Shown piece after piece: positions 1 to 12,803 of a stretch of 64,000 nucleotides of DNA (the stretch's first letter is position 1; each line of letters opens with the position of its first letter). Below the pieces are notes generated by a model, which saw only the letters and a program-made list of their open reading frames with translations, searched no databases and was not told the DNA's origin. The position numbers and the translations under genes were made by a program. Origin of the DNA: Cynocephalus volans (Eukaryota > Chordata > Mammalia > Dermoptera > Cynocephalidae); the NCBI RefSeq assembly GCF_027409185.1, contig NC_084469.1, positions 30,308,293-30,372,292 of the forward strand, read 5' to 3'.

Positions 1-82
1 CAAGAGCATGGGATGTCTTTCCATCTTTTTGTGTCCTCTTTAATTTCTTTCAACATTGATTTGTAGTTTTTGTTGAGAGATC

Positions 83-513
83 ATTTTCTTTTTCTAAACT
101 TATTTTTTTTAAAAAATTTTTTGAAAAGTTTACTTTATTTAATTAATTAATTAATTTTAATTTTTAAAAAATGTTTTGTTTTGTTTTTATTGGTTATGAA
201 TATTCATGGGTTACAAAGCAAGTTGTCACCACTTGTTCCTAAGATGTGATGGCCAGATCCATACTGGCAGCATGTCCATTACCATAAATTATGATTATAC
301 CCTATGTTCTCCACCCAATTATCCCCTTGGTTATCCGCAAACTTCCTCACCATCTCCCTTTCCCCTCTCCACTTTGTATCCCTAGGTATGTTCTCTCTCT
401 CTGCAAGTCCAGCACACCACTGTGGTCTTTCTTTCCTTTCTTCTTTATCTCTTAGCTCCCACTTATGAGAGAGTACATACAGTATTTTTCCCTCTGTGCT
501 TTGCTTATTTCAC
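83..513 (-). mobile_element. 5'-truncated L1 3' end nested in older L1
   Basis: The segment contains the antisense of a typical L1 terminus ('tagctcccacttatgag' and the following lines) with T-rich sequence at its left, as expected for a minus-strand poly(A) tail. It is flanked by direct repeats of the host L1: tgttgagagatc at 71-82 and 514-525. Allowing one extra base on the left, the repeat extends through tttt, which puts the inferred endonuclease nick at TTTT/AA, the L1 consensus. Confidence 0.8.
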
Positions 514-790
514 TGTTGAGAGATCTTTTAACTTCATTAAATTTATTCCTAAGTATTTTATTTTTTGGTGACTATTGTAAATGGGTTTGCTTTCTTGATT
601 TCCTTTTCTGCTAGTTCATTGTTGGAGTATAAAATTCTACTAGTGTTTGTGCATTGATTTTGTATCCTGCAATATTACTGACATCATTTATCAACTCTAA
701 GAGTTTTTTTGTAGAGTCTTTAGGCTTTTCTATATATAGGATTGTGTCACCTGCAAGGAGGGACAGTTTCACTTCATCTTTCTCAATCTA

Positions 791-889
<99 letters not shown>

Positions 890-1674
890 CTAAGGGAAAA
901 GCTTTCAACTTTTCACCATTGAGGATGATATTGGTGGTGAGTTTGTCATATATGGCTTTTATTGTGTTCAGATACTTTCCTTCTTACTTTGTTGAGAGTC
1001 TTTATCATAAAGGTACATTGAATTTTATCACATGCTTTTTCTCTACCTATTAATATACTCATATGATATTTGACCTTGATTTTGTTGATGTGGTGTATCA
1101 CATTTATTGACTTCCATGTGTTGAACCATCCTTGCATCCCTTGGATGAATCCCACTTGATTGTGGAGTATAATTTTTTTGATGTGTTACTGCATTCTATT
1201 TGCTAATATTTTATTGAGGATTTTTGTGTCTATGTTCATCAAAGATATCGGCTTGTAGTTTTCTTTTTGTTGTATCTTTGTATCTAGGGTGGTGTTGATC
1301 TCCTAGAATGAGTTTGGGAGAATGGCCTCTGTTTCAATTTTTTGGAAAGCTTGAAGAGAATTGGTATTAATTCCCCTTTAAATGTTTGGTAGGATTCAGC
1401 AGTGCAACCATCCAGTCCTGGGCTTTACTTTGTTGGGAGACTGCTGATTATTGCTTCAATCTCATTGCTTTTTACTAGACTGTTCAGGTTTTCCATGACT
1501 TCTTAGTTCAGTCTTGGTAGTTTGTATGTGTCCAGAAATTTGTCCATTTCCTCCAAGTTTTCAAATTTGTTGGCATACAGTTGTTTGTAATAATCTCTAA
1601 TGATTCTTTTTATTTCTCTGGTATCTGCTTTAATGTCTCCTTTTTCATTTCTAATTTTTGTTATTTGAGTCTTT

Positions 1675-1695
1675 TCTCTCTCTCTCTCTCTCTCT
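1675..1695. repeat. (TC)n microsatellite
   Basis: A short run of tc dinucleotides inside the older L1 fragment. Confidence 0.8.
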
Positions 1696-2025
1696 GTTTT
1701 TTAGTTAGCCTTGCTAATGGTTTGTCTATTTTGTTTATCTTCTTGAAAAAACAATGTTTTGTTTTACTGAACTTTTACATTTTTTTTCCTTCTACTTCAT
1801 TTAGTTCTGCTCTGGTCTTATTTATTTTCATCTACTAATTTTGGTATTGGATCATTCTTGGTGTTCTAGTGCTTGGAGATGTAGCAATAGGTTGTTTACT
1901 TGAAATCTTTCTGTTCTTTTGATGTAAGCATTTACTGCAATAAACTTTCCTGTTAGTGCTGCCTTTTTGGTATCCCACAGGTTTTGGTATGATGTGTCTT
2001 TAATTTCATTAGTTTCAAGAATTAA

Positions 2026-2859
2026 AAAAAAAATTTTGAATTAAAACAGGTGCTGACAACCAGGTGCTATAATGAATGTAGACAAAGAAGTTTCAAAGCA
2101 GACACTAGGCATGTAGATTCTGCTTGCAAAATAAGTTTTAAACATAATTAAATCAGTGAGATAAATATTATAATAAATATAAATACTTGACTCTCTGGTC
2201 TAATAGCAATAATTTTAATCACACTGAAGTAAAGTTCTTAACTGGCAGCATCATCTTTTAAGACTATTCTTATAAACTGATGTGTTAGAAATGTCAAAAT
2301 CATGATATCTTTTTAAAAACATAAAAATTGCAGCAATAATTAACCATGCCCCCTGACTAGGATATGTCCTCTGAGGGGCACCTTGCCCTGAACTCATTCA
2401 AAGTAGTGATAGGCAGTAGACAGTTTATCTTCTTTGTAACATACAAAGTACAGCCCAATTTTCCATTGTTTTTATTAATAGCTCTTTTTTTTGTTTGTTT
2501 CCAAATGATAGCATCATATCTAATAAGTTTGTTAAGTCCACTTACTATTACAGAAATTGTGACATGCCTCACCAGGAAGTCTTGACCCAACTTCTCAGCC
2601 TCACCATTCCAGGAAATGATCACTGTTATAAAAAGATCGGATGAAACATTTCTTTCTAGCTTACCCTGTTTGCCCCACTTTAACATCAAACTCCATAGGA
2701 GCATATGCAATTTTCTAGTTGGGCATCAAAGACTTGAAGATCATCTCACTGCTATAGGCATCTTGGCTGAGGGCATCATTCCCATACAACCCCCACTTCA
2801 AGCCCATTCTGAAACAATTCTCCAGAAATTCTATTTCCTCACAATTCTCCTTCTTTTTC
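2026..2859. other. Intergenic, nothing recognised
   Basis: AT-rich sequence with only short open frames on both strands. Two overlapping frames around 2357-2710 lack any recognisable family, and I treat them as chance. Confidence 0.5.
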
Positions 2860-3010
2860 TTCTATTTATTCATGGGATAAATGATGAGTTTAAAAACTGG
2901 GCTCTACATCATTAGCTGTATGGCCTTGAGCAAGTAACAAAACCATTTCCTCATCGTGAAATGGAGACATGTTTACTACGATCGTAAAGAACGTGTAGCA
3001 CAGCACGGAC
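2860..3010 (+). repeat. MIR SINE fragment
   Basis: The core 'gctgtatggccttgagcaag' followed by 'catttcctcatcgtgaaatgg' is the diverged MIR consensus (loss of a gene-like reading frame, 'cttgggcaagt ... cctcatctgtaaaatggg'). Edges are approximate. Confidence 0.6.
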
Positions 3011-3977
3011 TTCAGATTTGAATTTTTCTTCTGAGTCAAAAGGGAGAAATAGAATTTACACATTGAAGGAATAAACCTCAATCAGACAGGGTTTGTGCCA
3101 TATATTTTTGTTTTCTAAAAGAAGTAAATAGACCTTCCTTGGAGAAACAAAGAATCTTGACAGTATGCATTTCACTGTATCCTCTAGCTGGGACTATTAT
3201 GGTGTAATTTTTAATCACAAGCACAATCACAGTCCACAGGTACATGGACAAGTCTGTGATGGTGTCAGTTCTATTTATGACAAAATATCAGTTGACCAAT
3301 GCATTGTTATTATCGATGGGGTTTGGGAATGATGGTCAGAGTGGTAAGCCTCATCCATCAGCAAACGTCCACGAGTAGAACCTTAGTCCAATAAGGTATA
3401 CAGTTTTTTACAGACATGAGGCCTAAAATCCAGAATATGAACATTACTAAAAGAACCCTGAAAAGTTCTGGCAACTTTTTACAAGTTCACCATGATCACA
3501 ATTTTTGTTGGTCATTCCATCTCTGTTTGAATGTAGTTATAAATAATAAAACCTTTTAAACATGGAAGGGTTGTATGTAATAGTTTCAGGGAAGCAAAAA
3601 AGAAATGAACTTAGCATCCATTTCCCTGGCTTACCTTGGAGGGGAAGACACACATACACGCAAAGTAGGCAGCATTATCCTTAGATAGGAAAGGATACCA
3701 TCTCAGTGTCTCCATCTGATATGCAGAATAGAGCTCAGGCTGGGCCACCTTGGGACTGAGAATGACTCTCGAATCCAAGAAAAGGCCCAAGTTCTTCCAT
3801 GCCATGGTGGGAGATGAAAAGTTATTAGAGTAGAAATCTTGTCAGGAAGACTTTAGAAAGAAAGATAAAGAGAAGGAAAAGAAAAAGAATAAAAGGAAGG
3901 AAATGAGGAGGTCCAGGAAGAGGGGAAATAAATCCTAACAATGGGGGCAGAGACTGAGGCAGCACCACTGGTTCTGC
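3011..3977. other. Intergenic, no gene seen
   Basis: No coding signal was recognised. A purine-rich GA/AAAG tract lies at about 3850-3930 just downstream of the olfactory receptor pseudogene. Confidence 0.5.
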
Positions 3978-4892
3978 TCAGCTTATAATTCTCTTCAGGA
4001 TTTTCTTCAAAGCAAGTCTGACATCCTTGTTCCTGAGGCTGTAAATGAGGGGGTTCAGTACGGGCACCACGTTGGTGTAAAACATGGAGAAAATTTCTTC
4101 TGGCCTATGGACACAGCAGAAGACGGCTTGACATGAGTGAGCAGCCCAATACCACAGAACAGGCCAGCAGTTACTTTGTGGGAGCCACAGGTGCTCACGG
4201 CTTTGGACCAGCCCTTAGCTGATGACACATGAAGGATGTTGAAAAGAATCAAAGCATAAGAGATAAAGTCAGTCAGGCCAGATACTATGACAACTGTGCC
4301 CACAATAACAGAAACCACCAGTTCATTGGCATAGGTGCTGCTTCAGGAGACCTGGACAAGGGGGAAGATGTCACACATATAATTGTTGACAATGCTGGAA
4401 CCACATATCATACTACCTGTGTGGACCATGGCCCCAGCAAACCCCATCACGCATGATCCAGACATCAACAGAGAACAGATTCTAGGGGACATGGCCACCA
4501 CGTACAGCAGGGGCTTACAGATGGTCACATAGTGGTCATAGGCCATGGCTGTCAGCACGTAGCGCTCAGCATTGACAAAAAAGCAGAAGAAAAATAGCTG
4601 AGTCTTGCATCCTGTGAAGGAGATGATGTTTCTCTATGAAATAAAACTCATCAGCACTTTGGGGGTAAAGACAAACAACAGAGACCAAATGAAGGACAGA
4701 TAGAAGAGGGAAAGTACATGGGGGTGTGGAGGTGTGAATTCAGGCAAATTAGATTAATTAAGCTCAAGTTTCCCAACACAGCAACCGTATAGTTCACCAA
4801 GAACAGAAAAAACAGGGGCAGTCGGAGTCAGATTGGTCTGTTAATCCCGTAAGAATAAAATCCGTCATGGAAGAGTCATTTTCCACAGCCAC
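3978..4892 (-). pseudogene. Olfactory receptor pseudogene, OR8B-like
   Basis: On the minus strand the translation follows a family-8 olfactory receptor from N- to C-terminus: HLHTPMY at TM2, TAMAYDHYVTIC at the end of TM3, NNYMCDIFPL in the second extracellular loop, KAVSTCGSH before TM6 and, after a frame change, [13 protein letters not shown] at TM7. The usual start codon reads GTG instead of ATG at 4890-4892. There is a frameshift near 4830, in-frame stops near 4636 (TAG) and at the CDIFPL...VS position near 4350 (TGA), and a second frameshift near 4080. The DRY motif is DHY. The original stop is TGA at 3978-3980, giving a near full-length body of about 305 codons. A splice-acceptor-like tract ends at 4911, as in the intact gene. 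It cannot encode a working receptor. The closest family by memory is OR8B (OR8B4/OR8B8-like); the exact orthologue is uncertain. Confidence 0.9.
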
Positions 4893-5539
4893 TCACTTCA
4901 CAGATGTGATCTGTAGGGACAGGGGTAGAAGGAGACATTAACAATGGACCCTCACTCTTCATCCCCAGAGGGAGGCTGGGGATCTGCTGGGTTTTAACCT
5001 CAGGGCTGTCTGAAGACTCACAGCAAAGCATCCAAGGGGCAAGAATTCCTGTGGTGATTCCTGAGGATTCACATTCCCACCTTTTCCCACCTTTTCCCCA
5101 CCCGTGTTGTGTGCCTCTGTCCGGGGAGAATGCCGGTAGACCTCGCAATGTCTCTGCACATGGTTTCTTCCCTCCTCCTCAGTCTTCACTAAGGATTAAG
5201 GCTCAAAAGGGCAATATGTAGACAGTGCTCCCCCAGAACCCCTGACATACACAGTTTGGGGTTTGAAAGGAAATTGTCAAGACAAAGGTGATTTCACACT
5301 CACCTCCCTTCCCTGGGGGGCTGCCTGCTGCTGCCCCTTAAGAGCCCTTACTCTCCACTGTCCTGAGGAAATCAAAGTTCCTGACGGTGAAGGAGGATGC
5401 TGTTCCTGTGCCAACAGCAGAGACCTCCGTCTTTGACGTGCTAGAGGAGGTATTCTGGGGAATATGCCATCATTTCTACTTGACTATTTTCGCAGAAGTT
5501 TCTCCTCACTTGCAAGGAGGAAAACAACAACCTTATATG
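4893..5539. other. Upstream flank of the OR pseudogene
   Basis: It contains a pyrimidine tract plus CAG acceptor-like sequence on the minus strand at 4911-4930. Beyond that I see only short frames (4876-5189, minus) with no family resemblance. Confidence 0.4.
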
Positions 5540-6190
5540 AGACAGCTAAACAGTCAGCTGACTTGAATGGGTGTAGTGGGTTAGAAATCTAGATTCTCCT
5601 GTGATCTTAGAATAGGATTTTTAGGTAATGCATGCATGGGGCTAGAGTCCTCGCGTAGAGGACAATAGTCCACAGATAAGTTTGGCAAAAGCCGTCTCAT
5701 CAATTCTAATCACTGTTCAGGGATGGGACTGTGTACTTTGACTATTTTAGGTCGTTGGTTTTGATTCTGGCTCAAAGGACTATTGACTATTTAACCTACT
5801 GATTGTTTTTAAGATATGTTAAGGAAACTGCTTGAATGCTGTTTAAATATGCTAAGGAAATTGCTGTAGGAAGTATGTGGAAAAGAAAATGTTCCCTAAG
5901 GACAAGCTGTTTGTTGGTGAATTAACCTAGCTTTTTACAACTTACATTCTGGAATGTCACATTGTTAATTTTACCGCAATTACTAGTTTTAGTTGTTTAA
6001 AGCTATACTTAGCCATAATTCACTTCTGTAACATGGCCTGTTTTCATGTCCTTCTTTGATGATTGTATCAACTGATTTTTCTTGGGAAACTTCCTTGTCT
6101 TGTCAATAAAAAGAAAGGCTGATTTTGAATTGCGGCTGCTCTCCTGATGGGCAGCAATCCCTCCAGGCCTCGTTCATGTTACTTTAAGTG
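5540..6190 (+). repeat. Possible degenerate LTR
   Basis: Moderately AT-rich sequence ends with an AATAAA signal at about 6104, followed by a short GC-rich tail ('ggctgctctcctga'), which is an LTR-like R-U5 layout. No second LTR, primer site or internal genes were found, so the call is weak. Confidence 0.3.
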
Positions 6191-6655
6191 ATTCTTTCTT
6201 TTTTTCATCTTGGTTACACAAATGGGAATCTATTTCATGCCCCACAATTCTGGGAAAATTGATTAGAAGCACAGAAAAGTATTTTCTTTGTTATTATTTC
6301 CTTCCGAGTTTGATGAGCCCCTCTTGAGGGTAGAAATAACTGAGCCTGTGTTCACATTCTGTGTCACAGACCTACCACTGGATCCTTTGGGACAGAATGT
6401 TCTGTTCAGTTGATAATTTCACATCAGGAAATCCTAATCCCCAGTGCAGAGTTGTGACTGTCTCTCTTTTTCACTCATTATTCTTCATCATCCCCTGGAG
6501 TCTGTGCACAATTCTACAAGGGGAAGGTCCAGGGTCATAGTCACTTGCCATTTCTGCTACTTTTCTACAAGCCTCTGGGATTGCATTAGTAAAATATTAG
6601 GTCATAGCTTTAACACTATACATGTGTGTGGATTTCACCTCAATAAAGAGATGTA

Positions 6656-6925
6656 GTGGTTGACAGAATGAGAGTGGGCTCTCAAGTCAGACTGACTTTA
6701 AAATCAGACTTCTTAAGTTTCCAGCTATGAGACTGTGAAAGAACTTCTCTGACACTTGTATCTACTATACTTGTATATTTGTATCTATCTATGTCTATGC
6801 ATGTCTACAAAATGAGGCTAGTAAAAGAGCTCTTTAATAGGGCTGTTGTGGGATTCAATGAGTTAATTCACATACAGTATGAGAAATGTGCCTGACACAG
6901 CAAAAGAGCCTGATAGGTGTTAGTA
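6656..6925 (+). repeat. MIR SINE
   Basis: It follows the MIR consensus: 'gagtgggctctcaagtcag' start, 'agctatgagactgtgaaag', 'aaaatgaggctagta', 'ggctgttgtgggattcaatg' and 'gtgcctgacacagcaa'. A short tatc-rich patch interrupts the centre. Confidence 0.75.
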
Positions 6926-7999
6926 TCCCTTATCCTGGTCCTCATTTATATTCATATAAATCAGGGTTTTTCAATCTTGGCACTATTGAGGTTATAAATG
7001 AAATATTTTTGTTGTTGTTTTTGGGCTGTTTTTTGAAGTATGTGGCAACTTTCCCTCAAATATTCATGTAGTCTCTTAATTTAGAGACTCCACCTTACTT
7101 TAATGAATAAACCTTTAATCTTTTAGTGGGTGTAAAGGAAAGCAGTCATCTGGCTGCATAGACAGGTAGAAGGGAACTGAAGATCCAATTACTTCTTAAA
7201 CAAACTTTCAAGCATTTCATTTATTCTGTCCCCACTTTCACTTCTTCCAAAGATACCTGGTACCACAAAATTCTGAGCACATGAGAGATAGTACGGTGTG
7301 AATTGGTTTCCCTAGTTTTATCTTCATGTCAGATGTCATGAGTACGCCAAATGAGATACTGCTCATTTATCTACTTTCTGACTTCCAAAATGTTGTGGTG
7401 GTTGTGATTCTCCTGGGGTTTTTGTTTTTTTGTTTTGTCCTTGTGAGTTAATGCCATTTTTAAACTCCCTTTTCTGTCATGTTAGTGACTTGCAGGAAGG
7501 AGTAGAGGAATGTGTTGACATTAAGTGTGCCATCTTTAACCTGAGTCTGCTGGCTGCATGTTTAGGGCAACAACGAAGAGCACACTAAGCCCCCAGGAGA
7601 CTGAAGACTGGAGGTTAAAGCTCTCAGGTTTTGAGCAGCTCTATGTTACATGGTGCATGAGGCCTAAAACCCCAGAACAATCTCTCTCTTTATTTTAGAG
7701 TTATTACTGATTTATTTCATCCAATTAATTTTTTTATTTTTTGAATTTGGGCTGCAAGGCACTGTAAACACAAACAGAATGAGATATAGACCTTGCCTCT
7801 AGGATTCCTCAGTCCAGTTGGTGAGATAACCAAGGAAACTGAAACTCACACAACATTAATTATGAGATAGTAGCTGCTGTCCAGCTTCTGACTATACACC
7901 TAAGTGAGTGCAGCAAGTCAAGCAATTTGCCTGTGCTTCTCAGCCATCTGCGGGCCTTCCTTTAGGATGTGTCTTCCAAATCACATGCCCATGTATTAA
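6926..7999. other. Intergenic, no gene seen
   Basis: AT-rich single-copy-looking DNA without a recognised coding exon, RNA gene or repeat family. Confidence 0.5.
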
Positions 8000-8560
8000 A
8001 TGGTCTTTTTATTATTTATATATCTTTTAATTATTGAGTTGTTATATATTCCAGACATGATACCTTTATCTGGTAGATCCCTTACACATACTCTTCCACC
8101 TGTGGCTTGCCTATGAATAGTTTTTTCCTAAATGGATGTTCTCATTTTAATAAAGTTTATTTCATTTTTTCTTTTGGTTTTAGTGATTTTTAAAATATGT
8201 CTAAGGAATTTATGTTTACACCAACATAATTTTCTATGTTTTCTTTTTAGAAGATTTATAGTTTAAGCTTTTTTTTCTGTGTACGGTTTTTTCTGACAAT
8301 TTTGGGTTCTTTTGTGAGGTAGAGGTTTCATTGTTTTCCTTATGGATAAGTAGTATTTCCAACATCAGTTGCTTAAAAGTTGTTTCTTTCCCTATGGAAT
8401 TACTTTGTAGCTTGGTTAACAGTCAACGAGGATCTGTTTCTGAATTTTCTATTCTATCTCATGGATTTATTTGCCTATTCTTATAACAAAACCAATCCAT
8501 CTTAATTATCATAGCCTTATACCAATTTTCAAAATTAGTTATATATGTCCTTTTTGTCAT
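8000..8560 (-). mobile_element. Old L1M ORF2 3' fragment, antisense
   Basis: Phrases such as 'ccagacatgatacctttatctg', 'aatagttttttcctaaatgg' and 'gtgaggtagaggtttcattg' are diverged forms of the antisense of the L1 ORF2 C-terminal region. It is heavily decayed and carries no open frame. Confidence 0.65.
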
Positions 8561-9035
8561 TTAGGGACCCCTAAAAAGGAGATGCCAAGAAATGATCAGA
8601 CACGAAAGACATTTATTGTGGTAAGTGTGAAGGATAAAATGGGAGGGAGCAGGGGTCAGTGCTGAAGTCCTCAGCCCAGGATGAAAGTTCAACACCTAAG
8701 AAAGGAGAGAGAAATGGAAGGATCGCACAGGAAAATCTCAGATTACAGTGCAGTTCTAAGAAGTCCTGGTCAGGATGATAAGAGGTCTCTAAGCAAAGAC
8801 TGCCTATCAGGAGAGACCTATGTTAGACAGAAATGGACCACTCTAGTAAGTCCCACCCACCATGCTACATTATTGGCTGAGGGCACCTTAGGATAGGCAT
8901 AAACTCTGACCAGTTGTGCTGAAGGATCCAAAGGTGTATCAGCAATAAACTATGCTCCCCACAGCTGGTTCTCCTGGAGGGGAGCTGAGCAGTACTTCTC
9001 TAAGGCTGCCAGAGTCCACCTCCAAAAAAGTAAAT
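8561..9035. repeat. Possible LTR-like segment
   Basis: This block is less AT-rich than its L1 flanks and begins sharply at 'agggacccctaaaaagg'. It holds 'ttattgtgg' near the left and 'aataaa' near the right. It looks like an insertion into L1M DNA, but I cannot name the family or see duplicated ends. Confidence 0.3.
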
Positions 9036-9419
9036 AAAGCCTCAAAGTTTTTGTGATTTATTATTGTTGCTATTTATTATATGTTTTTAATTACTACTTA
9101 TCATAGTAAATTTATTATTGGTGTTGTCCAAATAAGACACTCCATTTCAACAAATATTTCTTGATCTCACAATATATCTGACATTCTAAATAAACAAATG
9201 AGAAAAGCATTGGGGAAATTGTAGGAAATAGCCTCCTACACTAAATATGTTTTATACCTTATTGTTGAGACAAAGCTAAGTAAGCTCACAAAACATTTGC
9301 AGGAATATACTTTATCACCATTAATATACAATTTTTTCATGATAAACCTCATTGGATAAGTAAAACATTGTCTAAAATATTTCTACTAACTTAATATGCA
9401 ACATTTTCCTACAAGTGAA

Positions 9420-9575
9420 AAAAACATTTACAGTAAGAACTATGAAGTGGTGGACTAATGGATACAAAACTGTGCTATCTACCTAAGCGAATCATTGTGT
9501 AGTATATGCATGTATTGAAACAACACATCATACCCCACAAATATGTAAACATAAATATTAAAATTAAAAAAATGA
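9420..9575 (+). mobile_element. L1 3' UTR tail fragment
   Basis: The 'cattgtgtagtatatgc ... cacatcataccccacaaatatg ... attaaaattaaaa' layout is an L1 3' end, similar to the better preserved tail at 11440-11550. Confidence 0.6.
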
Positions 9576-10084
9576 AACCATTTTAGATAATAATGAATGC
9601 ATGTTTTATAATGCAAACCACACTTTCTCTTTGTTGAAATTCTGAGATACACGTGTATTATTTCTCCAATTATCCTCTGTTGATGCTGTCTTTGGCAATA
9701 AAAGGTGGAGTTATACATATTCTCTTCAATATCAAATGTACTGGGCTGACAGAAGTTCTCAGAAGGAGGTGGCCTGTGGTACAGATTTTTCCATTTTCAA
9801 AGGGAACAGGAAAAGTCAGAATAATAAAAGAAAAAGTGGTCCTTAGAACAAAAGCACAAAAATCAAGGGGATCTGATTTTGCTTTAAGCTATATACAGCA
9901 TGTAATGAGATGTTTTATCAAATCCTGCTGCCTATGCGAGTAACAATATTGATAAAAAATAAGAATGTTTCTATCATAATTATCACGTCTGTAAGAAAGC
10001 TATAATTTTAACTTTTTGTAACTTACAAAATTCACCATATTTGTCCTGATTTGGAATAGCCCAGGAGAAAAAGAGGGTAAAAAA

Positions 10085-11553
10085 CAGGAATAATGAACAG
10101 CCTTTTCAATAAATGGTGCTGGGAGGACAGGATAGCTACATGCAGAAGAATGAAACTAGACCCCTGTTTCTCACCACTTACAAACATCAACTCAAAGTGT
10201 GTTAAAGACGTAAATGTAAGACCCCAAACTATGACATTACTAGGAAAAAAACATAAGGAAATGCTTCGCGACATTGGTCTGGGCAAGTATTCTTTGAATA
10301 AGTCTTTAAAAGCAGAAGCAACAAAAGCAAAAACAGGCAAATGGGATTACATCAAACTATAAAGCTTCTGCACAGCAAAGGAAACAATCAATAGAGTGAA
10401 GAGGCGACTTGCAAAATGGGAGAAGATATTTGCAAACTATGCATCCCACAAGGGGCTAATTTCCACACTATACAAGAAACTCAAACAACTCAGTAGCAAA
10501 AACAAAAAGCAAAGCAAAAAAACAAAACAAAACAAAACAAATGATGCAATTTAAAAATGAGAAACTATCTGAATCAACATTTTTCAAAAGAAGACATACA
10601 AATGGCCAACAGGTACATAAAAAATGTTTAATATCACTAATCATGAGGGAAATACAAATCAAAACCACAACAAGATATCATCACACCCCAGCCAGAATGG
10701 CTATTATCAAAAAGACAAAAAATAATAAAATGCTGGGAAGGATACAGAGAAAGGGAAACTCATATACGCTGTTGGAAGGAATGTAAATTAGTACAAGCTT
10801 GATGGAAAACGGTATAAACATTTCTCAAAATATTAAAAATAGAACTACCATTTGATCCAGCAATCCCAATACTGGGAATATATCCAAAGGAAAAGAAGTC
10901 AGTATGTCGAAGAGATGTCTGCACACCCATGCTTATTGCAGCACTAGCCACAACAGCCAAGATATGGAATCAATTTAAGTATCCATCAACAGATGAATGG
11001 ATAAATAAAATGTGATACATTTACACAAGGAGATACTATTCAGCCATAAAAAAGAATGAAATCCTATCACTTGGAGCAGCACAGATGAGCCTGGAGGACA
11101 TTGTGTTGTGTGAAATAAGCCAGGAACAGACAGACAAACACCGCATGATCTCACTCACATGTGGAATGTAAAAAAGTTGATCTCAAAGAAATAAAGAGTA
11201 GAATAGTGGTTAGCAGAGGCTGGGAAGAGTAAGGGGGCTAGGAGGATGAGAAGCTGGTCAATAGATACAAAATTACAGTTAGATAGGAGGAATAAGTTCT
11301 AGTGTTCTGTTACCCAGTAGGGTGACTTTAGTTAACAATAATATATGGTATATTTCAAAATAGCAAGAAGAGAGGATTTTGAATGTTATGACAACAAAGA
11401 AATGATAAACAACTGAGGTGATGAATATGCCAATTACCCTAATTTTATTATTATACATTGTGTGCATGTACAGAAACATCACACCACTATACCCCATAAA
11501 TCTGTAAAATTGTGACAATTATAAATAAGTAAATACATTTTTAAAAAAAGAAA
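10085..11553 (+). mobile_element. 5'-truncated older L1 (ORF2 C-terminus and 3' UTR)
   Basis: The plus strand reads the C-terminal third of L1 ORF2 ('NKWCWEDRIATCRRMKLD' near 10110, then the 'YHTPARMAIIKKT' equivalent near 10690), followed by an L1 3' UTR ending 'taccccataaatctgtaaaattg' and A-rich sequence. Several stops and frameshifts split the frame. It has a different 3' UTR from copies B-E, so it is from an older subfamily. TSDs were not resolved. Confidence 0.85.
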
Positions 11554-11842
11554 TGATAGCACTTTTAAATATATACATTTACATATGAGTCTGGGGCCAA
11601 AATAAAGGTGGCATGAAAGTTTAAGAACAAAAGGAAAACACTAGTGTATATGTTCCTTTTATAAACATACTATTAGTTATTCAGTAAACTTGTGAGAAAT
11701 GTCAGAGATCAGAGATTCAGAAACAAAAAATGTGACAAGATTAGCTATAAGAGAAGTGATAATACTTCTACAAAGTCTCTTTATGGAATACATAAATAAA
11801 ATTTGAGGTCCCTCAACTTTTTTACATTATTACTGCTTAGAA

Positions 11843-12787
11843 TTAGAATACGTTTCTCCGCCAAATTTTACTTAGGGCTTTCCTCAGTGCAACTTTGACA
11901 TCCTTATTCCTCAAACTGTAAATCAGGGGATTGAGCATGGGCCCCACATTAGTATAGAAAACAGAAAAAACTTTCCCCTGGTCCAGTGTATCAGGAGAAG
12001 AACATTTAAAATACGTGAATGCAGCTGACCCAAAGAAAAGAGAAAGAGCAATGATGTGAGAGCTACAAGTACTGAAGGCTTTTGATCTTCCTTGAGTGGA
12101 TTTGACATGAAGAATGCTAGTGAAGATGCAAATGTAAGAAATTAGGATGGTAAAACTGGGTACTATGATATTAATACCCACAACAATAAGAACTACAACC
12201 TTGTTGATGTGGGTACTGGTGCAAGAAAGTTGGAGGAGGGGGGGTATGTCACACACGTAATGGTTGATGATGTTGGCATTGCAGAAGGTTAGTCTAAGCA
12301 TGCACCCTGTGTGGGCAGTGGCTCCACCAAATCCCATCACATATGCAGCAAAAGACAGCACAGAACAGACCTGAGGGGACATGGTGACCTTATACAACAA
12401 TGGATTACAGATGGCCACATAGCGATCATAGGCCATTGAGGTCAACATATAGCATTCAGAGATGACAAAGAAGAGAAAGAAAAACAGCTGAGTCATGCAC
12501 CTGCCATAGGAGATGATATTCTTCTTTGATACAAAGTTCATCAGCATTTTGGGAGTGAAAACAGAAGAGTAACAAAAATCAATGAAGGAGAGGTTGAAGA
12601 GAAAATAGTACATGGGGGTGTGGAGATGAGAATTTAGACTAATAAGAGTGATCAAGCCAAGGTTGCCCACTATAGTAACAAGGTAGATCATTACAAAGAG
12701 GCAAAGAAGGGGCTGCTGGAGCTCTGGACGATCTGTTAATCCAGCAAAAATAAATTCAGTCACTAAGGAGTCGTTTCTAGCCAGCAT
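11843..12787 (-). CDS. OR8B3-like: Olfactory receptor, family 8 subfamily B (OR8B2/OR8B3-like)
   Basis: This is a seven-transmembrane odorant receptor (class A GPCR) of the olfactory neuron membrane, coupling to the olfactory G protein. The 314-codon frame has no breaks. Visible landmarks are an N-glycosylation site NDS near residue 5, LHTPMYYFLFNLSFIDFC at TM2, conserved Cys in GRCMTQLF at the start of TM3, SMAYDRYVAICNPL at TM3/loop 2, the CDIPPLLQLSC loop cysteines, KAFSTCSSH before TM6 and [19 protein letters not shown] at TM7/tail. The frame could open 26 codons further upstream at 12865. I chose the ATG at 12785-12787 because the MLARN start matches human OR8B2/OR8B3 in length and sequence, and because a strong splice acceptor lies between the two ATGs, which would remove the upstream one. 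The coding region is intronless, as usual. Transcription depends on an upstream non-coding exon that I could not place. The subfamily is confident; orthology to OR8B3 rather than OR8B2 is not. Confidence 0.93.
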   Translation of the reverse strand: MLARNDSLVTEFIFAGLTDRPELQQPLLCLFVMIYLVTIVGNLGLITLISLNSHLHTPMYYFLFNLSFIDFCYSSVFTPKMLMNFVSKKNIISYGRCMTQLFFFLFFVISECYMLTSMAYDRYVAICNPLLYKVTMSPQVCSVLSFAAYVMGFGGATAHTGCMLRLTFCNANIINHYVCDIPPLLQLSCTSTHINKVVVLIVVGINIIVPSFTILISYICIFTSILHVKSTQGRSKAFSTCSSHIIALSLFFGSAAFTYFKCSSPDTLDQGKVFSVFYTNVGPMLNPLIYSLRNKDVKVALRKALSKIWRRNVF

Positions 12788-12803
12788 TCTCATCTCCAAA
12801 AGT

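Noticed and set aside
6580-6660. Possible repeat 3' end with aataaag
   Set aside because: Too short and generic to assign.
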